DNA of 64,000 nt from Duganella guangzhouensis (GTDB lineage: Bacteria > Pseudomonadota > Gammaproteobacteria > Burkholderiales > Burkholderiaceae_D). Below are positions 1 to 10,663 of the stretch, piece by piece. The stretch is from the NCBI RefSeq assembly GCF_009674535.1, contig NZ_WKJK01000002.1, forward strand, positions 434,001-498,000. Reading direction: 5' to 3'. The position numbers and the translations under genes were made by a program. The notes under the pieces were generated by a model. The model was not told the origin of the DNA and made no database searches. It saw only the letters and a program-made list of their open reading frames with translations. Numbering within the stretch: the first letter of the stretch is position 1; every line of letters begins with the position of its first letter.

Positions 1-364
1 ATTTTAACAGCTCGTCCGGCGTGGTGTCAGGTTTGACGCGGAACACTTGCATGTACTGCCGTCCCGCCGCGGTGCCGATGGCGGCGGCCTGCGCCACCGT
101 TTCATCGCCATGCAGTTGCAATAACGACAGCGGCGCCACCCGCACTGCGGCCGCCACTTCGTCCGGCGTGGCGTTGACGAACAGGCCGACGGTGGTGACG
201 AACGGCGGCACCACCCGCAGCAATTCAGCGGCACGCGCTGGCGTCACGTAGCGCGGGCTTTTTGGATAGAACACGAAACCGATCGCATCGGCGCCGGCGG
301 CCACCACGGCCTGCACGTCTTCTTCACGGGTCAGGCCGCAGATTTTGATACGGGTGCGCGTCAT
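1..364 (-). CDS. trpF: Phosphoribosylanthranilate isomerase, 3' end cut off by window edge
   Basis: TrpF converts N-(5-phosphoribosyl)anthranilate to the carboxyphenylamino-deoxyribulose phosphate in tryptophan synthesis, in the cytosol. The first ~121 residues are visible. They begin MTRTRIKICGLTREEDV, where the KICGLT segment carries the family's catalytic Cys, and continue through the beta/alpha-barrel strand ADAIGFVFYPKSPR and the LLQLHGDE strand. The start ATG lies 9 bp after the truA stop codon, so the gene is probably co-transcribed with fimV and truA. This order is usual in Burkholderiales, where trpB and trpA normally follow. The C-terminal half lies outside the window, so completeness cannot be judged. 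Confidence 0.93.
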   Translation of the reverse strand, partial: MTRTRIKICGLTREEDVQAVVAAGADAIGFVFYPKSPRYVTPARAAELLRVVPPFVTTVGLFVNATPDEVAAAVRVAPLSLLQLHGDETVAQAAAIGTAAGRQYMQVFRVKPDTTPDELLK

Positions 365-373
365 GTTGATCCT

Positions 374-1177
374 TTAAAACCAGGGCAGCTGGCTGCTGCT
401 CTCCAGCGGCAGCGCCCATTTTTCATCGTAGTCGATTTTGGCCAGGTACAGGCCGTCCGGCATGAAGGTGGGCGCCGCCAACTTGCGGTTTTTGGCGGCC
501 AGCAGCTCGGCCATCCAGCCGACGTCTTCGCGGCCCTGGCCGATGTAGACCAGCGAGCCAACCAGATTGCGCACCATATGGTGCAGGAAAGCGTTGGCCT
601 TCAGCGTGAAGATGATCAGGTCACCCTGGCGGCGAATCTGGATGTCATGCATCAGCTTGACCGGCGTCTTGGCCTGGCAGTAGGCGGCGCGGAAGGTGCT
701 GAAATCGTGGGTGCCGATCAGCGCCCGCGCGGCCTCTTGCATGCGCTCGACGTCCAGCGCATGATGGTAGAAGCCGGCACGGCCATTCAACAACGGCGAG
801 CGCACCTTGTGGTTGTACAGCACGTAGTGGTAAGTGCGCGCCTGCGCGCTGAAACGGGCGTGGAAGAAATTCTCCGCTTGCGGATCGCCTTCCAGCACCT
901 TGGCCCAGCGCACGCCGATCGACGGTGGCAGAAAGGCGTTGAGGCCGCGCACCCAGGCGTGCGGCAAGCGATCCAGATCGGTATCGAAATGCACCACCTG
1001 CTCGGACGCATGGACGCCGGCGTCGGTGCGGCCGGCGCAGGTGGTGGCCAGCGGCACCGTGGCGAACGCCAGCAGCGCCTGCTCCAGCTGGTCCTGCACA
1101 GTGAGGCCGTGCACTTGTTTCTGGTAGCCGTGCCAGGCTTGGCCGTCGTACTGGAGCCCGATTGCGATCCGTTTCAC
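374..1177 (-). CDS. truA: tRNA pseudouridine(38-40) synthase TruA
   Basis: TruA isomerises uridines 38-40 in the anticodon arm of many tRNAs. The 267-residue product has the usual length. It starts [19 protein letters not shown] and contains the catalytic-loop motif [11 protein letters not shown], whose Asp is the nucleophile. Other family blocks are RTYHYVLYN and [14 protein letters not shown]. It lies 53 bp downstream of fimV and 9 bp upstream of trpF on the same strand, in one apparent transcription unit. Nothing unusual was noted. Confidence 0.96.
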   Translation of the reverse strand: MKRIAIGLQYDGQAWHGYQKQVHGLTVQDQLEQALLAFATVPLATTCAGRTDAGVHASEQVVHFDTDLDRLPHAWVRGLNAFLPPSIGVRWAKVLEGDPQAENFFHARFSAQARTYHYVLYNHKVRSPLLNGRAGFYHHALDVERMQEAARALIGTHDFSTFRAAYCQAKTPVKLMHDIQIRRQGDLIIFTLKANAFLHHMVRNLVGSLVYIGQGREDVGWMAELLAAKNRKLAAPTFMPDGLYLAKIDYDEKWALPLESSSQLPWF

Positions 1178-1230
1178 TACTGCCCTATCTACATAATGTC
1201 TGAGTCAGCCATTATATAACGGACGCCTGC

Positions 1231-4056
1231 TTATCCCAGCTGGGCCTTCATGGCGTTGGCCTTGGCGACCTGCTCGTCGCTGCCGCCGCGCAGCACCTCG
1301 TCCAGCAGCTCGCGCGCGCCTTCCTTGTCGCCGATTTCCTGGTAGGCCACGGCCAGGTCCAGCTTGGTGTCCATTTCCATGTGGTGGGCCGACAGTGGTT
1401 CGTTGCTGGCCTGGGTAGGCGCGCTGACCGGGGCGGTTTCCGTGGCGGTGGCGCTGCCGCCATCCAGCGCGTGATCCAGGTCCAGGTCGATGCTGGACAG
1501 GTCGAACTCCGGCGCGGCCGGGGCCGGCGCCGGGGTGATGGTTTCAATCTCGCCCGGCAGGTCGAAGCTGGTGTCGAAGTCCAGCGGCGCGGCGGCTTTC
1601 GGCGGCTCGGCCAGGGCCGGCACTTCCGGAATGTCGAAGCCGTCCAGGTCCAGATCCAGCGGATCGGTGTCGGCCGATGGCAGCGTCGGCGCCGGCGCTT
1701 CCGCGGCTGGGGCCGGGGCGGCTGGCGGTTCCAGGTCGAAGTCGAGACTAAGGTCGTCCAACGGCGCTGGCGCGTCGGCGGCCGGAGCTGGTGCGGGTGC
1801 TGGCGCGGTCGGCAGGTCGAGGCCAAAGTCCATGCTGAGATCGTCGACCGGCGCCGGGGCTGGCGCCTCAGCCGCCGGGGCCGTCGTCGACACCGGCTCG
1901 AAGTTCAGTCCGCTCAGGTCGAAGTCCATCAGGTTGTCGGCTTCGGCCGCGACCGAGGCTGGCGACACCGAAGCGTCGGCGGCCGGCGGCAGGCCGGCGT
2001 CCAGCTCGGCGCCGAAGTCCAGCGGGTCCACGGTCGACGCGGGCGCAGGTGCTGGCGCGGCATCCTGGCTCAGGTCCAGATCCAGCGCGGCGGGTGCGGC
2101 TTCGGCTTCGGCCGGCGTGTAGGTGGCGCCGAAATCGCTGCCGAAGTCGGGCGTGGCCGCCACGGCGGCTGCGGCGGCACCAGCGGCCAGCGCTGCCGGC
2201 GCGGCCAGGCCACCATCATGGCCCGCGCTGTACAGCGGATTGGCCGGATCCAGCGCTTTGCCCAGCGCAGCGGCGTGTTCCCACTCGGCGCCCTGGCCGC
2301 GCGTCAGCGCGTACAGCTCCGACGCCTGGGTTTCAAACGCGCGCAGATCCTTGCGGGTGGCGTAGATTTCCAGCAGCTTCAGGCGCACCGCGTGACGTTC
2401 CGGATGGGTGCGCAGCGCTTCTTTCAAAATCTCTTCCGCCTGAGCGTCGCGGCCGTAGGCGATGTAGACATCGGCTTCCGCCACCGGATCGACCTCGTTG
2501 GTGTCCAGCTGGCTGGCCGATGGCGCAAAGTTCGAGTTGAACACGCTGTTGTTGGTGTCGATGCTCTGACCGCCGGCATCGGCGATCAGCGGCTGCGCCG
2601 GCGGGAGCGCGGTATCGCCCAGGATCGACACTTCCTCTTGCGGCACCACGAACTTTTTGCGGCGGCGCGAGGCGACAATGCCCAGCGCGCCGGCCAGCAC
2701 CGCCGCGCCGGCAATGCCGACGTAGGTGATGTTGTCCATCAGGGTTTCGAACAGGCTAGGCTCGGCCAGCCGCTTCGGTGGCAACACCAGCGTGCGTTTA
2801 GGCTTGGGCTCGGCCGGAACGGATGCCGATGCGGAGGCCCCCGCCGCCGCCGTCAAGTCCGGGACCGATGCCTTGGCTTCGGCGCCGGACTTGCTCTTCA
2901 AGGCCATCAGCTTTTCCAGATCGTTGACGTTCTTTTCCAGCTCCTTGACGCGGGCTGCGGCTTCCTCAACCTGCTTCTGCTTGGCCAGCTTGTCCTCTTC
3001 CACTGCCTGGCCGGTCTTGCCCTGCTGCGGCGCGGCGGTGGTGGCCTTGGACAGCGTCAGCTTGTCCTTGGCGGTATTGGTGGCGTTAGGCTTCTCTTCA
3101 ACCTTGGCGGTGATCTTGCCCGACACATTCTGCGAGGCGTCCGCTTCCTTGGCCGGGGCGGCAGCGGCCACCTGACCGGCCAGCTTGGCGCGGTAGGCGT
3201 TGAAGTCGGCCGCATGCGCGACCACCACGCCACGGGCATCGCCGTCGCTGCCAACGGCGCGGATCGCGTCCGAATCCGGCACCGCCAGGATCTGGCCCGA
3301 TTTCAGGCGGTTCATATTGTTGCCGGCGAAGGCTTCCGGATTGGCGCGGTACAGCGCTACCAGCATCAGGTCCAGCGACACGTCGGTCGGCTTGACCTGG
3401 TTGGCGATGCGGGTCAGGTTGTCGCCAGCCTTGACGGTGTACTGGCTGCCGGCCTGCTTGACCGGCACGGCCGGCGCTGGCGGCCGCGCGGCTGGCGCAG
3501 CTGGAACGGCCGCTGCTGCCGGCGCCACATTGGCGGCGGCCTGCTGCTGCGGTGCCGCCGCTGGCGCTTGCGCCGGCAGACGGTTGCCGAGATCAACCGG
3601 CGCGGTGACTTGCGGCGCCTGGGTCGCGCGCAGATCCGGCGGATCCAGCAGGAAGGTGTATTCACGCACCATGCGGCCGCCGTTCCAGTTCAGCTCCAGC
3701 AGCATGTCAACGAAGGGTTCGTTGATGGCCTGGCTGGACGAGACCTTGATGACCTGCTTGCCGTTGCGCGGCTCCACCTCAAAGCGCAGCGACATCAGCG
3801 CCGGGTTGAAATCGATGTTGGCGGCGCGGAAGGCCTCGGCCGGCGCCAGCTTGGCCACCAGCGCACCGGCCTCGTCGGCGGAGACAGAGGTCAGCTCGAT
3901 CTCGGCGCGCAGCGGCTGGCCCAGCGAGGACAACACCGTCAACTTGCCTAGCCCGGCCGCATTGGCCGTGGCGGCCACTAGCACCGCGCTGGCCACTGCG
4001 CTGGTGAGAGTTTTCAACGCAATCGAGACAATGCGGGGGCGATTTTGTACAGGCAT
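1231..4056 (-). CDS. fimV: FimV-family peptidoglycan-binding inner-membrane hub protein
   Basis: FimV proteins organise the cell pole, type IV pilus assembly and twitching. The 941-residue product has a signal-like N-terminus (residues ~1-34, ending ANAAGLGKL) and the conserved FimV N-terminal domain (LGQPLRAEIEL to the mid 130s). A LysM domain covers about 204-261 (QYTVKAGDNLTRIANQV to ILAVP). A coiled-coil segment follows (VEEAAARVKELEKNVNDLEKL), then one membrane helix (ITYVGIAGAAVLAGALGIV) with RRRKK on the cytoplasmic side. After a long Ala/Pro/Asp-rich acidic region comes the C-terminal TPR-like FimV motif (DTKLDLAVAYQEIGDKEGAREL). The cytoplasmic acidic low-complexity region is typical of the family. 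It is transcribed toward truA and trpF; the asd terminator lies upstream, so it should have its own promoter in 4057-4161. Confidence 0.93.
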   Translation of the reverse strand: MPVQNRPRIVSIALKTLTSAVASAVLVAATANAAGLGKLTVLSSLGQPLRAEIELTSVSADEAGALVAKLAPAEAFRAANIDFNPALMSLRFEVEPRNGKQVIKVSSSQAINEPFVDMLLELNWNGGRMVREYTFLLDPPDLRATQAPQVTAPVDLGNRLPAQAPAAAPQQQAAANVAPAAAAVPAAPAARPPAPAVPVKQAGSQYTVKAGDNLTRIANQVKPTDVSLDLMLVALYRANPEAFAGNNMNRLKSGQILAVPDSDAIRAVGSDGDARGVVVAHAADFNAYRAKLAGQVAAAAPAKEADASQNVSGKITAKVEEKPNATNTAKDKLTLSKATTAAPQQGKTGQAVEEDKLAKQKQVEEAAARVKELEKNVNDLEKLMALKSKSGAEAKASVPDLTAAAGASASASVPAEPKPKRTLVLPPKRLAEPSLFETLMDNITYVGIAGAAVLAGALGIVASRRRKKFVVPQEEVSILGDTALPPAQPLIADAGGQSIDTNNSVFNSNFAPSASQLDTNEVDPVAEADVYIAYGRDAQAEEILKEALRTHPERHAVRLKLLEIYATRKDLRAFETQASELYALTRGQGAEWEHAAALGKALDPANPLYSAGHDGGLAAPAALAAGAAAAAVAATPDFGSDFGATYTPAEAEAAPAALDLDLSQDAAPAPAPASTVDPLDFGAELDAGLPPAADASVSPASVAAEADNLMDFDLSGLNFEPVSTTAPAAEAPAPAPVDDLSMDFGLDLPTAPAPAPAPAADAPAPLDDLSLDFDLEPPAAPAPAAEAPAPTLPSADTDPLDLDLDGFDIPEVPALAEPPKAAAPLDFDTSFDLPGEIETITPAPAPAAPEFDLSSIDLDLDHALDGGSATATETAPVSAPTQASNEPLSAHHMEMDTKLDLAVAYQEIGDKEGARELLDEVLRGGSDEQVAKANAMKAQLG

Positions 4057-4161
4057 AGTGAGGCGTTTTTTATGGTTGTCAGATGGAAAATGTTACTTTC
4101 CCAGATATACCAACATAACATCATGCACCACAGCGTGCAAGCTTTGCACCACTGTAAACGT

Positions 4162-4206
4162 AAAAAAGGGGATTTCCCTATGAGAACACATAGGAAAAAC
4201 CCCTTC
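4162..4206 (-). terminator. Rho-independent terminator after asd
   Basis: Read on the minus strand, this is a long stem (about 17 bp per arm with two mismatches, 4166-4205) around a short loop, followed by a run of T (A run 4162-4167 on the plus strand). It lies 40 bp after the asd stop codon and before the fimV promoter region, so it separates the leu-asd transcript from fimV-truA-trpF. Confidence 0.85.
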
Positions 4207-4245
4207 TCTTGTAACAATTGAGCCGCAACCCGGCTCAAGCACAAA

Positions 4246-5373
4246 TTACTGGTCCAGCACGATGCGCAGCATGCGGCGCAGCGGTTCGGCCGCGCCCCAC
4301 AGCAGCTGGTCGCCGACGGTGAAGGCCGACAGGTAATCCGGGCCCATGCTCAGCTTGCGCAGACGGCCGACCGGAATCGTCAGGCCACCGGTCACGGCGG
4401 CTGGCGACAGATCCTTCATCGATGCCTCGCGGGTGTTCGGCACCACTTTGGCCCACTGGTTGGCCGAGGCCAGGATGTCGGTGATTTCGTCCAGCGGCAC
4501 GTCCTTGGTCAGCTTGATGGTCAGTGCCTGCGAGTGGCAGCGCATGGCGCCGATACGCACGCACAGGCCGTCCACTGGAATCGCCTTCGAGCCGAAGTCG
4601 GCACCCAGGCCGAGGATCTTGTTGGTCTCGGCGCCGGCTTTCCACTCTTCCTTCGATTGGCCGTTGCCCAGGTCCTTGTCGATCCAAGGGATCAGGTTGC
4701 CGGCCAGCGGCACGCCGAATTGCTTGGTCTCGTCAGCCGACAGGCCGTGCTGGGTGGCCAGCACCTGGCGGTCGATTTCCAGGATGGCCGAGGCTGGATC
4801 GTCCAGCAGCGGCTTGACCGCGCCGTTGATGGTGCCGAACTGGGTCAGCAGTTCGCGCATGTGCTGCGCGCCGCCGCCGGACGCCGCCTGATAGGTCATC
4901 GAGGTCATCCACTCGACCAGACCTTGCTGGAACAGGCCGCCCAGGCCGATCAGCATGCACGATACGGTGCAGTTACCGCCGATGAAGTTCTTCACGCCTT
5001 TCGACAGCGCGTCCTTGATGACGTGCATATTGACCGGGTCCAGCACGATCACGGCATCCTTGTCCATGCGCAGCGTCGACGCGGCGTCGATCCAGTAGCC
5101 GTTCCAGCCGGCCGCGCGCAGTTTCGGGAACACTTCGGTGGTGTAGTCGCCGCCCTGGCACGAGATGATGATCTCGCACTTTTTCAGTTCGTCGATGTCG
5201 GTGGCGCTCTTCAGCTTGGTTTCATTCTTTGCCATGGCCGGCGCGTTGCCGCCAGGGTTGGAGGTGGTGAAGAATACCGGCTCGATGTGGGCGAAATCGC
5301 CCTCTTCCTGCATGCGCTGCATCAGGACCGAACCCACCATGCCGCGCCAGCCTACCAGACCTACTAGTTTCAT
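4246..5373 (-). CDS. asd: Aspartate-semialdehyde dehydrogenase
   Basis: Asd reduces aspartyl phosphate to aspartate semialdehyde with NADPH, the branch point to lysine/diaminopimelate, methionine and threonine. The 375-residue product has the proteobacterial-type length. It starts with the nucleotide-binding motif [20 protein letters not shown]. It carries the active-site Cys in [17 protein letters not shown] and the substrate segment [14 protein letters not shown], then [13 protein letters not shown] near the C-terminus. It follows leuB by 26 bp and is followed by a strong terminator, so it ends the leuCDB-asd transcript. Confidence 0.97.
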   Translation of the reverse strand: MKLVGLVGWRGMVGSVLMQRMQEEGDFAHIEPVFFTTSNPGGNAPAMAKNETKLKSATDIDELKKCEIIISCQGGDYTTEVFPKLRAAGWNGYWIDAASTLRMDKDAVIVLDPVNMHVIKDALSKGVKNFIGGNCTVSCMLIGLGGLFQQGLVEWMTSMTYQAASGGGAQHMRELLTQFGTINGAVKPLLDDPASAILEIDRQVLATQHGLSADETKQFGVPLAGNLIPWIDKDLGNGQSKEEWKAGAETNKILGLGADFGSKAIPVDGLCVRIGAMRCHSQALTIKLTKDVPLDEITDILASANQWAKVVPNTREASMKDLSPAAVTGGLTIPVGRLRKLSMGPDYLSAFTVGDQLLWGAAEPLRRMLRIVLDQ

Positions 5374-5399
5374 TTTGCTCTTCCTTGTCTATTTATTCG

Positions 5400-6470
5400 T
5401 TACGCGAGTGCCTTGACCACGGCGTTGCCCATCTCTTCGGTGCCCACCTTGGTGGTGCCCTCTTCGTAGATGTCGCCGGTGCGCAGGCCCTGGGCCAGCA
5501 CTTTCTTGACAGCGGCTTCGATGCGGTCGGCCTGCTCCACTTTATTCAGCGAGTAGCGCAGCATCATGGCGGCCGACAGGATGGTCGCCAGCGGATTGGC
5601 GATGCCCTTGCCGGCGATGTCAGGCGCGGAACCGTGCGATGGCTCGTACAGGCCCTTGTTGTTGGCGTCCAGCGAGGCCGATGGCAGCATGCCGATCGAA
5701 CCGGTCAGCATGGCGGCGGCGTCGCTGAGGATGTCGCCAAACATATTGCCGGTGACGATGACGTCGAACTTCTTCGGCGCGCGCACCAGTTGCATCGCGG
5801 CGTTGTCGACATACATGTGGTCCAGCGCCACGTCCGGATACTCTTTATGCACGTCGGTGACGATGTCTTTCCAGAACTGGAAGGTTTCCAGCACATTGGC
5901 CTTGTCGACCGAGGTCAGGCGCTTGTCGCGCTTTTGCGCGGCCTGGAACGCCACGTGGGCGATGCGGCGGATTTCACCTTCGGCGTAGCGCATGGTATCG
6001 AAGCCTTCGCGCTGACCTTTGAACGGACCGTCCGGGCATTCGCGCACACCGCGCGGCTGGCCGAAGTAAATGTCGCCGGTCAGTTCACGCACGATCAGGA
6101 TGTCCAGGCCGGACACCACTTCCGGCTTCAGCGTCGAGGCGCCGGCCAGCTCAGGGTACAGAATGGCCGGACGCAGATTGCCGAACAGGCCCAGGTTTTT
6201 GCGCAGGCCCAGAATCGCCTGTTCCGGACGCAGCGGGCGGTCCAGGGTGTCGTACTTCCAGTCGCCGACGGCGCCGAACAGCACCGCGTCGGCGTCCTTG
6301 GCCAGCTTCAGCGTGGCTTCCGGCAGCGGGTGGCCGCTGGCTTCGTAACCGGCGCCGCCGACCGGCGCGGTTTCCATTTCAAATTTTTCGCCCAGCGCAT
6401 TCAGTACCTTGACTGCCTGCGTGACGATTTCCGGACCGATGCCGTCGCCCGGGAGGATTGCGATTTTCAT
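5400..6470 (-). CDS. leuB: 3-isopropylmalate dehydrogenase
   Basis: LeuB oxidatively decarboxylates 3-isopropylmalate to 2-oxoisocaproate with NAD+ in leucine synthesis. The 356-residue product starts [16 protein letters not shown], the NAD-binding motif of the isocitrate/isopropylmalate dehydrogenase family. It has the substrate Arg cluster ([22 protein letters not shown]), [12 protein letters not shown] with the family Arg-Glu-Leu-Thr-Gly-Gly-like turn, and the metal-binding NMFGDILSD Asp. It follows leuD by 11 bp. Confidence 0.97.
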   Translation of the reverse strand: MKIAILPGDGIGPEIVTQAVKVLNALGEKFEMETAPVGGAGYEASGHPLPEATLKLAKDADAVLFGAVGDWKYDTLDRPLRPEQAILGLRKNLGLFGNLRPAILYPELAGASTLKPEVVSGLDILIVRELTGDIYFGQPRGVRECPDGPFKGQREGFDTMRYAEGEIRRIAHVAFQAAQKRDKRLTSVDKANVLETFQFWKDIVTDVHKEYPDVALDHMYVDNAAMQLVRAPKKFDVIVTGNMFGDILSDAAAMLTGSIGMLPSASLDANNKGLYEPSHGSAPDIAGKGIANPLATILSAAMMLRYSLNKVEQADRIEAAVKKVLAQGLRTGDIYEEGTTKVGTEEMGNAVVKALA

Positions 6471-6481
6471 GTTTTCGTTCT

Positions 6482-7129
6482 TTAGATGACGTTAGCCAAC
6501 CAGGGTTGGTTTGCCAGATGGCGCTCTTCGAAACCACGGATAGTGTCGGCGTGACGCAGCGTCAGGCCGATATCGTCGAGCCCGTTCATCAGGCAGTATT
6601 TGCGGAAGGCGTCGATCTCGAATGGGTAGGAGACGCTGCCATTGCTGGTGGAAATGCGCTGCTGCTCAAGGTCGACCACCAGTTTGTATCCGGGGAAGGC
6701 CTTGACTTCGTTGAACAGATGATCAATCTGCGCTTCAGTTAAAACGATCGGCAGCAAGCCGCTCTTGAAACAATTGTTGAAGAAGATGTCGGCAAACGAC
6801 GGCGCGACCACGGCGCGGAAGCCGTACTGGTCCAGCGCCCACGGCGCGTGCTCGCGCGACGAGCCGCAACCGAAGTTCTTGCGGGTCAGCAGGATCGAGG
6901 CACCCTGATAGCGCGGCTCGTTCAGCACGAAGTCCGGATTGATCGGACGCTTGCTGTTGTCCATGCCCGGTTCGCCGTGGTCGAGATAGCGCCACTCGTC
7001 AAACAGGTTGGGACCGAAGCCGGTGCGGTGGATGGACTTCAGGAACTGCTTGGGGATGATGGCGTCGGTGTCGACATTGGCGCGATCCAGCGGCGCGACC
7101 AGCCCTTCATAAATGGTAAATTTTTCCAT
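6482..7129 (-). CDS. leuD: 3-isopropylmalate dehydratase small subunit
   Basis: LeuD is the swivelling small subunit of isopropylmalate isomerase and pairs with LeuC. The 215-residue product has the standard length. It contains the substrate-recognition segment [15 protein letters not shown], the family motif [15 protein letters not shown], and [17 protein letters not shown]. It starts 21 bp after leuC. Some Burkholderiales have a small entericidin-like gene between leuC and leuD; here there is no room for one. Confidence 0.97.
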   Translation of the reverse strand: MEKFTIYEGLVAPLDRANVDTDAIIPKQFLKSIHRTGFGPNLFDEWRYLDHGEPGMDNSKRPINPDFVLNEPRYQGASILLTRKNFGCGSSREHAPWALDQYGFRAVVAPSFADIFFNNCFKSGLLPIVLTEAQIDHLFNEVKAFPGYKLVVDLEQQRISTSNGSVSYPFEIDAFRKYCLMNGLDDIGLTLRHADTIRGFEERHLANQPWLANVI

Positions 7130-7150
7130 GATCGATATTCTGTTGAGCTA

Positions 7151-8551
7151 TCAGTGCAGTGCGCGCACATCGACGAAGTGACCGGCGATACCGGCGGCGG
7201 CGGCCATGGCCGGCGACACCAGATGGGTGCGGCCGCCCTGGCCCTGACGGCCTTCGAAATTGCGGTTCGAGGTCGACGCGCAGCGTTCGCCCGGTTCCAG
7301 ACGGTCGGCGTTCATCGCCAGGCACATCGAGCAGCCCGGTTCGCGCCATTCGAAACCGGCATCCTTGAAGATGCGGTCCAGACCTTCGCGCTCAGCCTGT
7401 TCTTTCACCAGACCCGAGCCCGGTACCACCAGCGCCAGCTTGACGTTGGAAGCGCGGTGCTTGCCGCGTACCACGGCGGCGGCGGCGCGCAAGTCTTCAA
7501 TGCGCGAGTTGGTGCAGGAACCGATGAACACCTTGTCGATGCGGATGTCTTCGATCGCGGTATTCGGCTTCAGGTCCATATAGACCAGCGCCTTTTCCAT
7601 CGCGCTGCGCTTGACGCTGTCCTTTTCGTGATCCGGATCCGGCACCCGGCCGTCGACCGGCAGCACCATTTCGGGCGAAGTGCCCCAGGTGACCTGCGGC
7701 TTGATCTCGGCGGCGTTCAGGGTCACCACCAGGTCGAACCTGGCGCCCGGGTCGGTGTGCAGCGTGCGCCAGTAGGCGACTGCCAGATCCCAGTGCGGGC
7801 CGGCCGGCGAGAATGGACGGCCTTTGACGTAGTTGATGGTGGTGTCATCGACGCCGATGATGCCGGCGCGCGCGCCCGCTTCGATCGCCATGTTACAGAC
7901 GGTCATGCGGCCTTCCATCGACAGCGCGCGGATCGCCGAGCCGCCGAACTCCATACAGTAACCGGTGCCGCCGGCGGTGCCGATCTTGCCGATGATGGCC
8001 AGCACGATATCTTTGGCGGTGACGCCGGCCGGCAGCACGCCGTTGACTTCCACCAGCATGGCTTTCGACTTCTTCTGCAGCAGGGTCTGGGTCGCCAGCA
8101 CATGCTCCACTTCCGAGGTGCCGATGCCGTGCGCCAGCGCGCCGAAGGCGCCGTGGGTCGAGGTGTGCGAGTCGCCGCATACCACGGTCATGCCCGGCAG
8201 GGTCGCGCCCTGCTCCGGGCCGATCACGTGCACGATGCCCTGGCGCTTGTCGTTCATATTGAAGTAGGTCAGGCCGTAGGACTTGGCGTTCTTGTCCAGG
8301 GTTTCGACCTGCAGTCGCGACACCGGATCGGCAATGCCTTCGGCGCGCGAGGTGGTTGGCACATTGTGGTCGGCCACGGCCAGATTGGCCGACAGACGCC
8401 ATGGCTGGCGGTTGGCGGCGCGCAGGCCGTCAAATGCTTGCGGGCTGGTCACTTCGTGAACCAGGTGGCGGTCAATATAGAGGATGGTAGTGCCGTCTTC
8501 CTCGGTGTTGACGACGTGGGATTCCCAGAGTTTGTCGTAAAGCGTCTTCAT
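7151..8551 (-). CDS. leuC: 3-isopropylmalate dehydratase large subunit
   Basis: LeuC is the [4Fe-4S] subunit of isopropylmalate isomerase and converts 2- to 3-isopropylmalate. The 466-residue product starts [14 protein letters not shown]. It has the aconitase-family motif [21 protein letters not shown] and the three cluster cysteines, one in [14 protein letters not shown] and two in [11 protein letters not shown]. It is the first gene of the leuCDB-asd unit. The 8552-8683 region upstream is its only place for a promoter; no attenuator or T-box was recognised there. Confidence 0.97.
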   Translation of the reverse strand: MKTLYDKLWESHVVNTEEDGTTILYIDRHLVHEVTSPQAFDGLRAANRQPWRLSANLAVADHNVPTTSRAEGIADPVSRLQVETLDKNAKSYGLTYFNMNDKRQGIVHVIGPEQGATLPGMTVVCGDSHTSTHGAFGALAHGIGTSEVEHVLATQTLLQKKSKAMLVEVNGVLPAGVTAKDIVLAIIGKIGTAGGTGYCMEFGGSAIRALSMEGRMTVCNMAIEAGARAGIIGVDDTTINYVKGRPFSPAGPHWDLAVAYWRTLHTDPGARFDLVVTLNAAEIKPQVTWGTSPEMVLPVDGRVPDPDHEKDSVKRSAMEKALVYMDLKPNTAIEDIRIDKVFIGSCTNSRIEDLRAAAAVVRGKHRASNVKLALVVPGSGLVKEQAEREGLDRIFKDAGFEWREPGCSMCLAMNADRLEPGERCASTSNRNFEGRQGQGGRTHLVSPAMAAAAGIAGHFVDVRALH

Positions 8552-8683
8552 GATGTCTTTTTTGCTACTGCTACATTTGTCCTACTTGATTATGCCATAT
8601 TGTGCAATGCAATAGCAGCCACCGCGGTCCGGCCTCTTGAGCCCGACGCCTTCTGCATACCGCTCTACGTGGTATGACCCCAA

Positions 8684-8716
8684 AATAAAAAAGCCTGCGT
8701 GTGAACGCAGGCTTTT
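8684..8716 (-). terminator. Rho-independent terminator after cheA
   Basis: A perfect 10-12 bp stem (AAGCCTGCGT and its complement, 8691-8716) around a 4-nt loop is followed on the minus strand by a T-rich tract. It lies 25 bp beyond the cheA stop codon and separates the cheZ-cheA transcript from leuC. Confidence 0.85.
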
Positions 8717-8740
8717 GATCCTTTGCGCTTAGTCTTGAGA

Positions 8741-10663
8741 CTAAGCCGCCATGCGTACACTTCCTCGACAACCGTCCATTAGGAACGATAGACCCACCAC
8801 TAGCACCAGCTCGCCCTCTGCGGAACGCGCCGTGCCGGTAATGCCCTCGACGGTAATCGCGGTCATCGGTTTAATCACCAGGTCGGCCGTGCCGTCCACG
8901 GCTTCCACCGCCAGAATGTATGGCTGTGGTGCGGAGACAACAATACCCACCTTCTCGCGGCAGCTCTCATAACCCAGCGAATCGGCCAGCGAGCGCACCG
9001 GCAGTGGCCGGCCCTGATCTTTGAGGACCGGGGCGCCGCCCACTTCCATGAACACTTCCGGCAGCTCGACCACGCGCTGTACCACGGCCATCGGCAGCGC
9101 CAGCGCGGCGCCCGAGGTCGAGACCAGCATGGTCGGCACGATCGACAACTCGATCGGCAGACGGATGGCGAACTTGGTGCCCTTGCCCAGCTCGGATTCG
9201 ATGTGGATCGCGCCGCGGTTTTTCTCCACGGCGGTCTTCACCACGTCCATGCCGACGCCGCGGCCGGACACGCTGGACGCCACTTCCTTGGTCGAGAAAC
9301 CCGGCAAGAATACCAGCTGGAAGCAATCGTCGGGCGTCAGCGGGGTCGATTCCGAAATCAGCCCCTTCTGCAAGGCCTTCTGGCGCAGCTTGACCGGGTC
9401 CATGCCCTTGCCGTCGTCCTGCAGCACAATCATAACGCTATTTGCTTCCTGCCATGCCTTGAGCTGGATGTAGGAGCGGATCGGCTTGCCGGCGGCGGCG
9501 CGTTCTTCCGGCGTCTCGACGCCGTGGTCCAGCGCGTTGCGCAACATGTGAACTAAAGGATCATACAGCGAATCGACCACCACGCGGTCAACTTCGGTTT
9601 CCGCACCCTCGATGTTCAGATCGACTTCCTTGCCCAGATCCTTGGCCAGCTCGCGCACCAGGCGCGGGAATTTCTGGAACAGACGGCCGACCGGCTGCAT
9701 GCGGGTGGCCAGCGTGGCGCGTTGCAGTTCGGTGGAATAGCGCGAGGCGCGTTCCAGCGTTTCAGCCAGCGTCGACATCAGCGTCTGCGCCTGGCCTTCG
9801 AACTTGAACTGCATCAGGCGTTCCAGCAGCACGGCGGCCTGGTTGGCGGCCTGCACCGATTCGCCGGCCACTTCCAGCAGCGCGTCCAGCTTGACGGCGT
9901 CGATCCGGATCGATTCTTCCTTGGCCGGCCCGTTTTGCGGACGCTCTTCCTTTTTCTCGGCGACTTCGCGGCGCGCGCCCGGCGCTACCTTGACTTCGGC
10001 GGCCACGGCGGCGATCTCGGCCGAGCTCGGCGCGACTGGGGCCGATGCTGGGACTGGCGCCGCTGCGGCAGCCACCGGGGCGGCCGCTGGCGGCGGCGCG
10101 GAACGGGTGTAGCTACCGGCCGGCATCACGGCTTCGTACATGCCTTCCCAGTCCAGGCCATCGGCCGAGACGGTGGCGACCGCTGCGGCGGCCACGGCGG
10201 GGGCTGGAGCCGGCGCTGGCGCGGCGGCAGCCGGCGCAGGAGCGGGCGCGGCGGCGGCAGGCTTGGCGCCGGAGTCGGTCTTGCCGGCGATCGCGTCATT
10301 CAGCAGCGACTCCAGGCTTTCCGGCAACGCCGACAGGCTGCCCGGCTCGGCACCGTCATTCAGTTCGGCCAGCTGATCGGCGACGAAGCCGGACGCTTGC
10401 AGCGCCGCCTCGATCGACAGCGGGGTCACCGGCGCGGCGCCGGTGCGCAGCGCGTCAAACAAATTTTCCGTCAGGTGGCACGCCGTCACCATCGCCGGCA
10501 GGCCCATGAAACCGGCCCCGCCCTTGATGGTGTGGAACGAGCGGAACACCGCATTCAGCGTTTCTTTATTGTCCGGGTCACGTTCGAGCCGCAGCAGATG
10601 CTCTTCCACGTTGACCGCAAGATCCATCGCCTCAACGACGAAATCTCTCAGCATATCGTCCAT
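8741..10663 (-). CDS. cheA: CheA-type chemotaxis histidine kinase, apparently without a P2 domain
   Basis: CheA phosphorylates itself on the HPt histidine and passes phosphate to CheY/CheB. The 640-residue product has an HPt domain with the phospho-accepting His at about residue 44 (FRSFHTIKGGAGFM). A ~130-residue Ala/Pro linker stands where the CheY-binding P2 domain usually lies. The P3 dimerisation segment (ESIRIDAVKLDALLEVAGE) follows. The P4 ATPase domain shows the N box (LRNALDHGVE), G1 (DDGKGMD) and G2 (GRGVGMDVVK) motifs. The C-terminus is a CheW-like P5 domain. It overlaps the cheZ stop by one base (TAATG). No cheW, cheY or motA is nearby, so this is a detached two-gene locus. Confidence 0.88.
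   Translation of the reverse strand: MDDMLRDFVVEAMDLAVNVEEHLLRLERDPDNKETLNAVFRSFHTIKGGAGFMGLPAMVTACHLTENLFDALRTGAAPVTPLSIEAALQASGFVADQLAELNDGAEPGSLSALPESLESLLNDAIAGKTDSGAKPAAAAPAPAPAAAAPAPAPAPAVAAAAVATVSADGLDWEGMYEAVMPAGSYTRSAPPPAAAPVAAAAAPVPASAPVAPSSAEIAAVAAEVKVAPGARREVAEKKEERPQNGPAKEESIRIDAVKLDALLEVAGESVQAANQAAVLLERLMQFKFEGQAQTLMSTLAETLERASRYSTELQRATLATRMQPVGRLFQKFPRLVRELAKDLGKEVDLNIEGAETEVDRVVVDSLYDPLVHMLRNALDHGVETPEERAAAGKPIRSYIQLKAWQEANSVMIVLQDDGKGMDPVKLRQKALQKGLISESTPLTPDDCFQLVFLPGFSTKEVASSVSGRGVGMDVVKTAVEKNRGAIHIESELGKGTKFAIRLPIELSIVPTMLVSTSGAALALPMAVVQRVVELPEVFMEVGGAPVLKDQGRPLPVRSLADSLGYESCREKVGIVVSAPQPYILAVEAVDGTADLVIKPMTAITVEGITGTARSAEGELVLVVGLSFLMDGCRGSVRMAA

Noticed and set aside
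1486..2190. Ala/Pro/Asp repeats in fimV as a tandem DNA repeat or CRISPR-like array
   Set aside because: The repeats are imperfect low-complexity protein sequence typical of FimV, not regular DNA repeats with spacers.
1381..3951. Very long open frame opposite fimV (856 codons, Arg/Gly-rich)
   Set aside because: It is antisense to a well-conserved gene. Its composition is that of GC-rich codon-position bias, with no domain or ribosome site, so it is a shadow.
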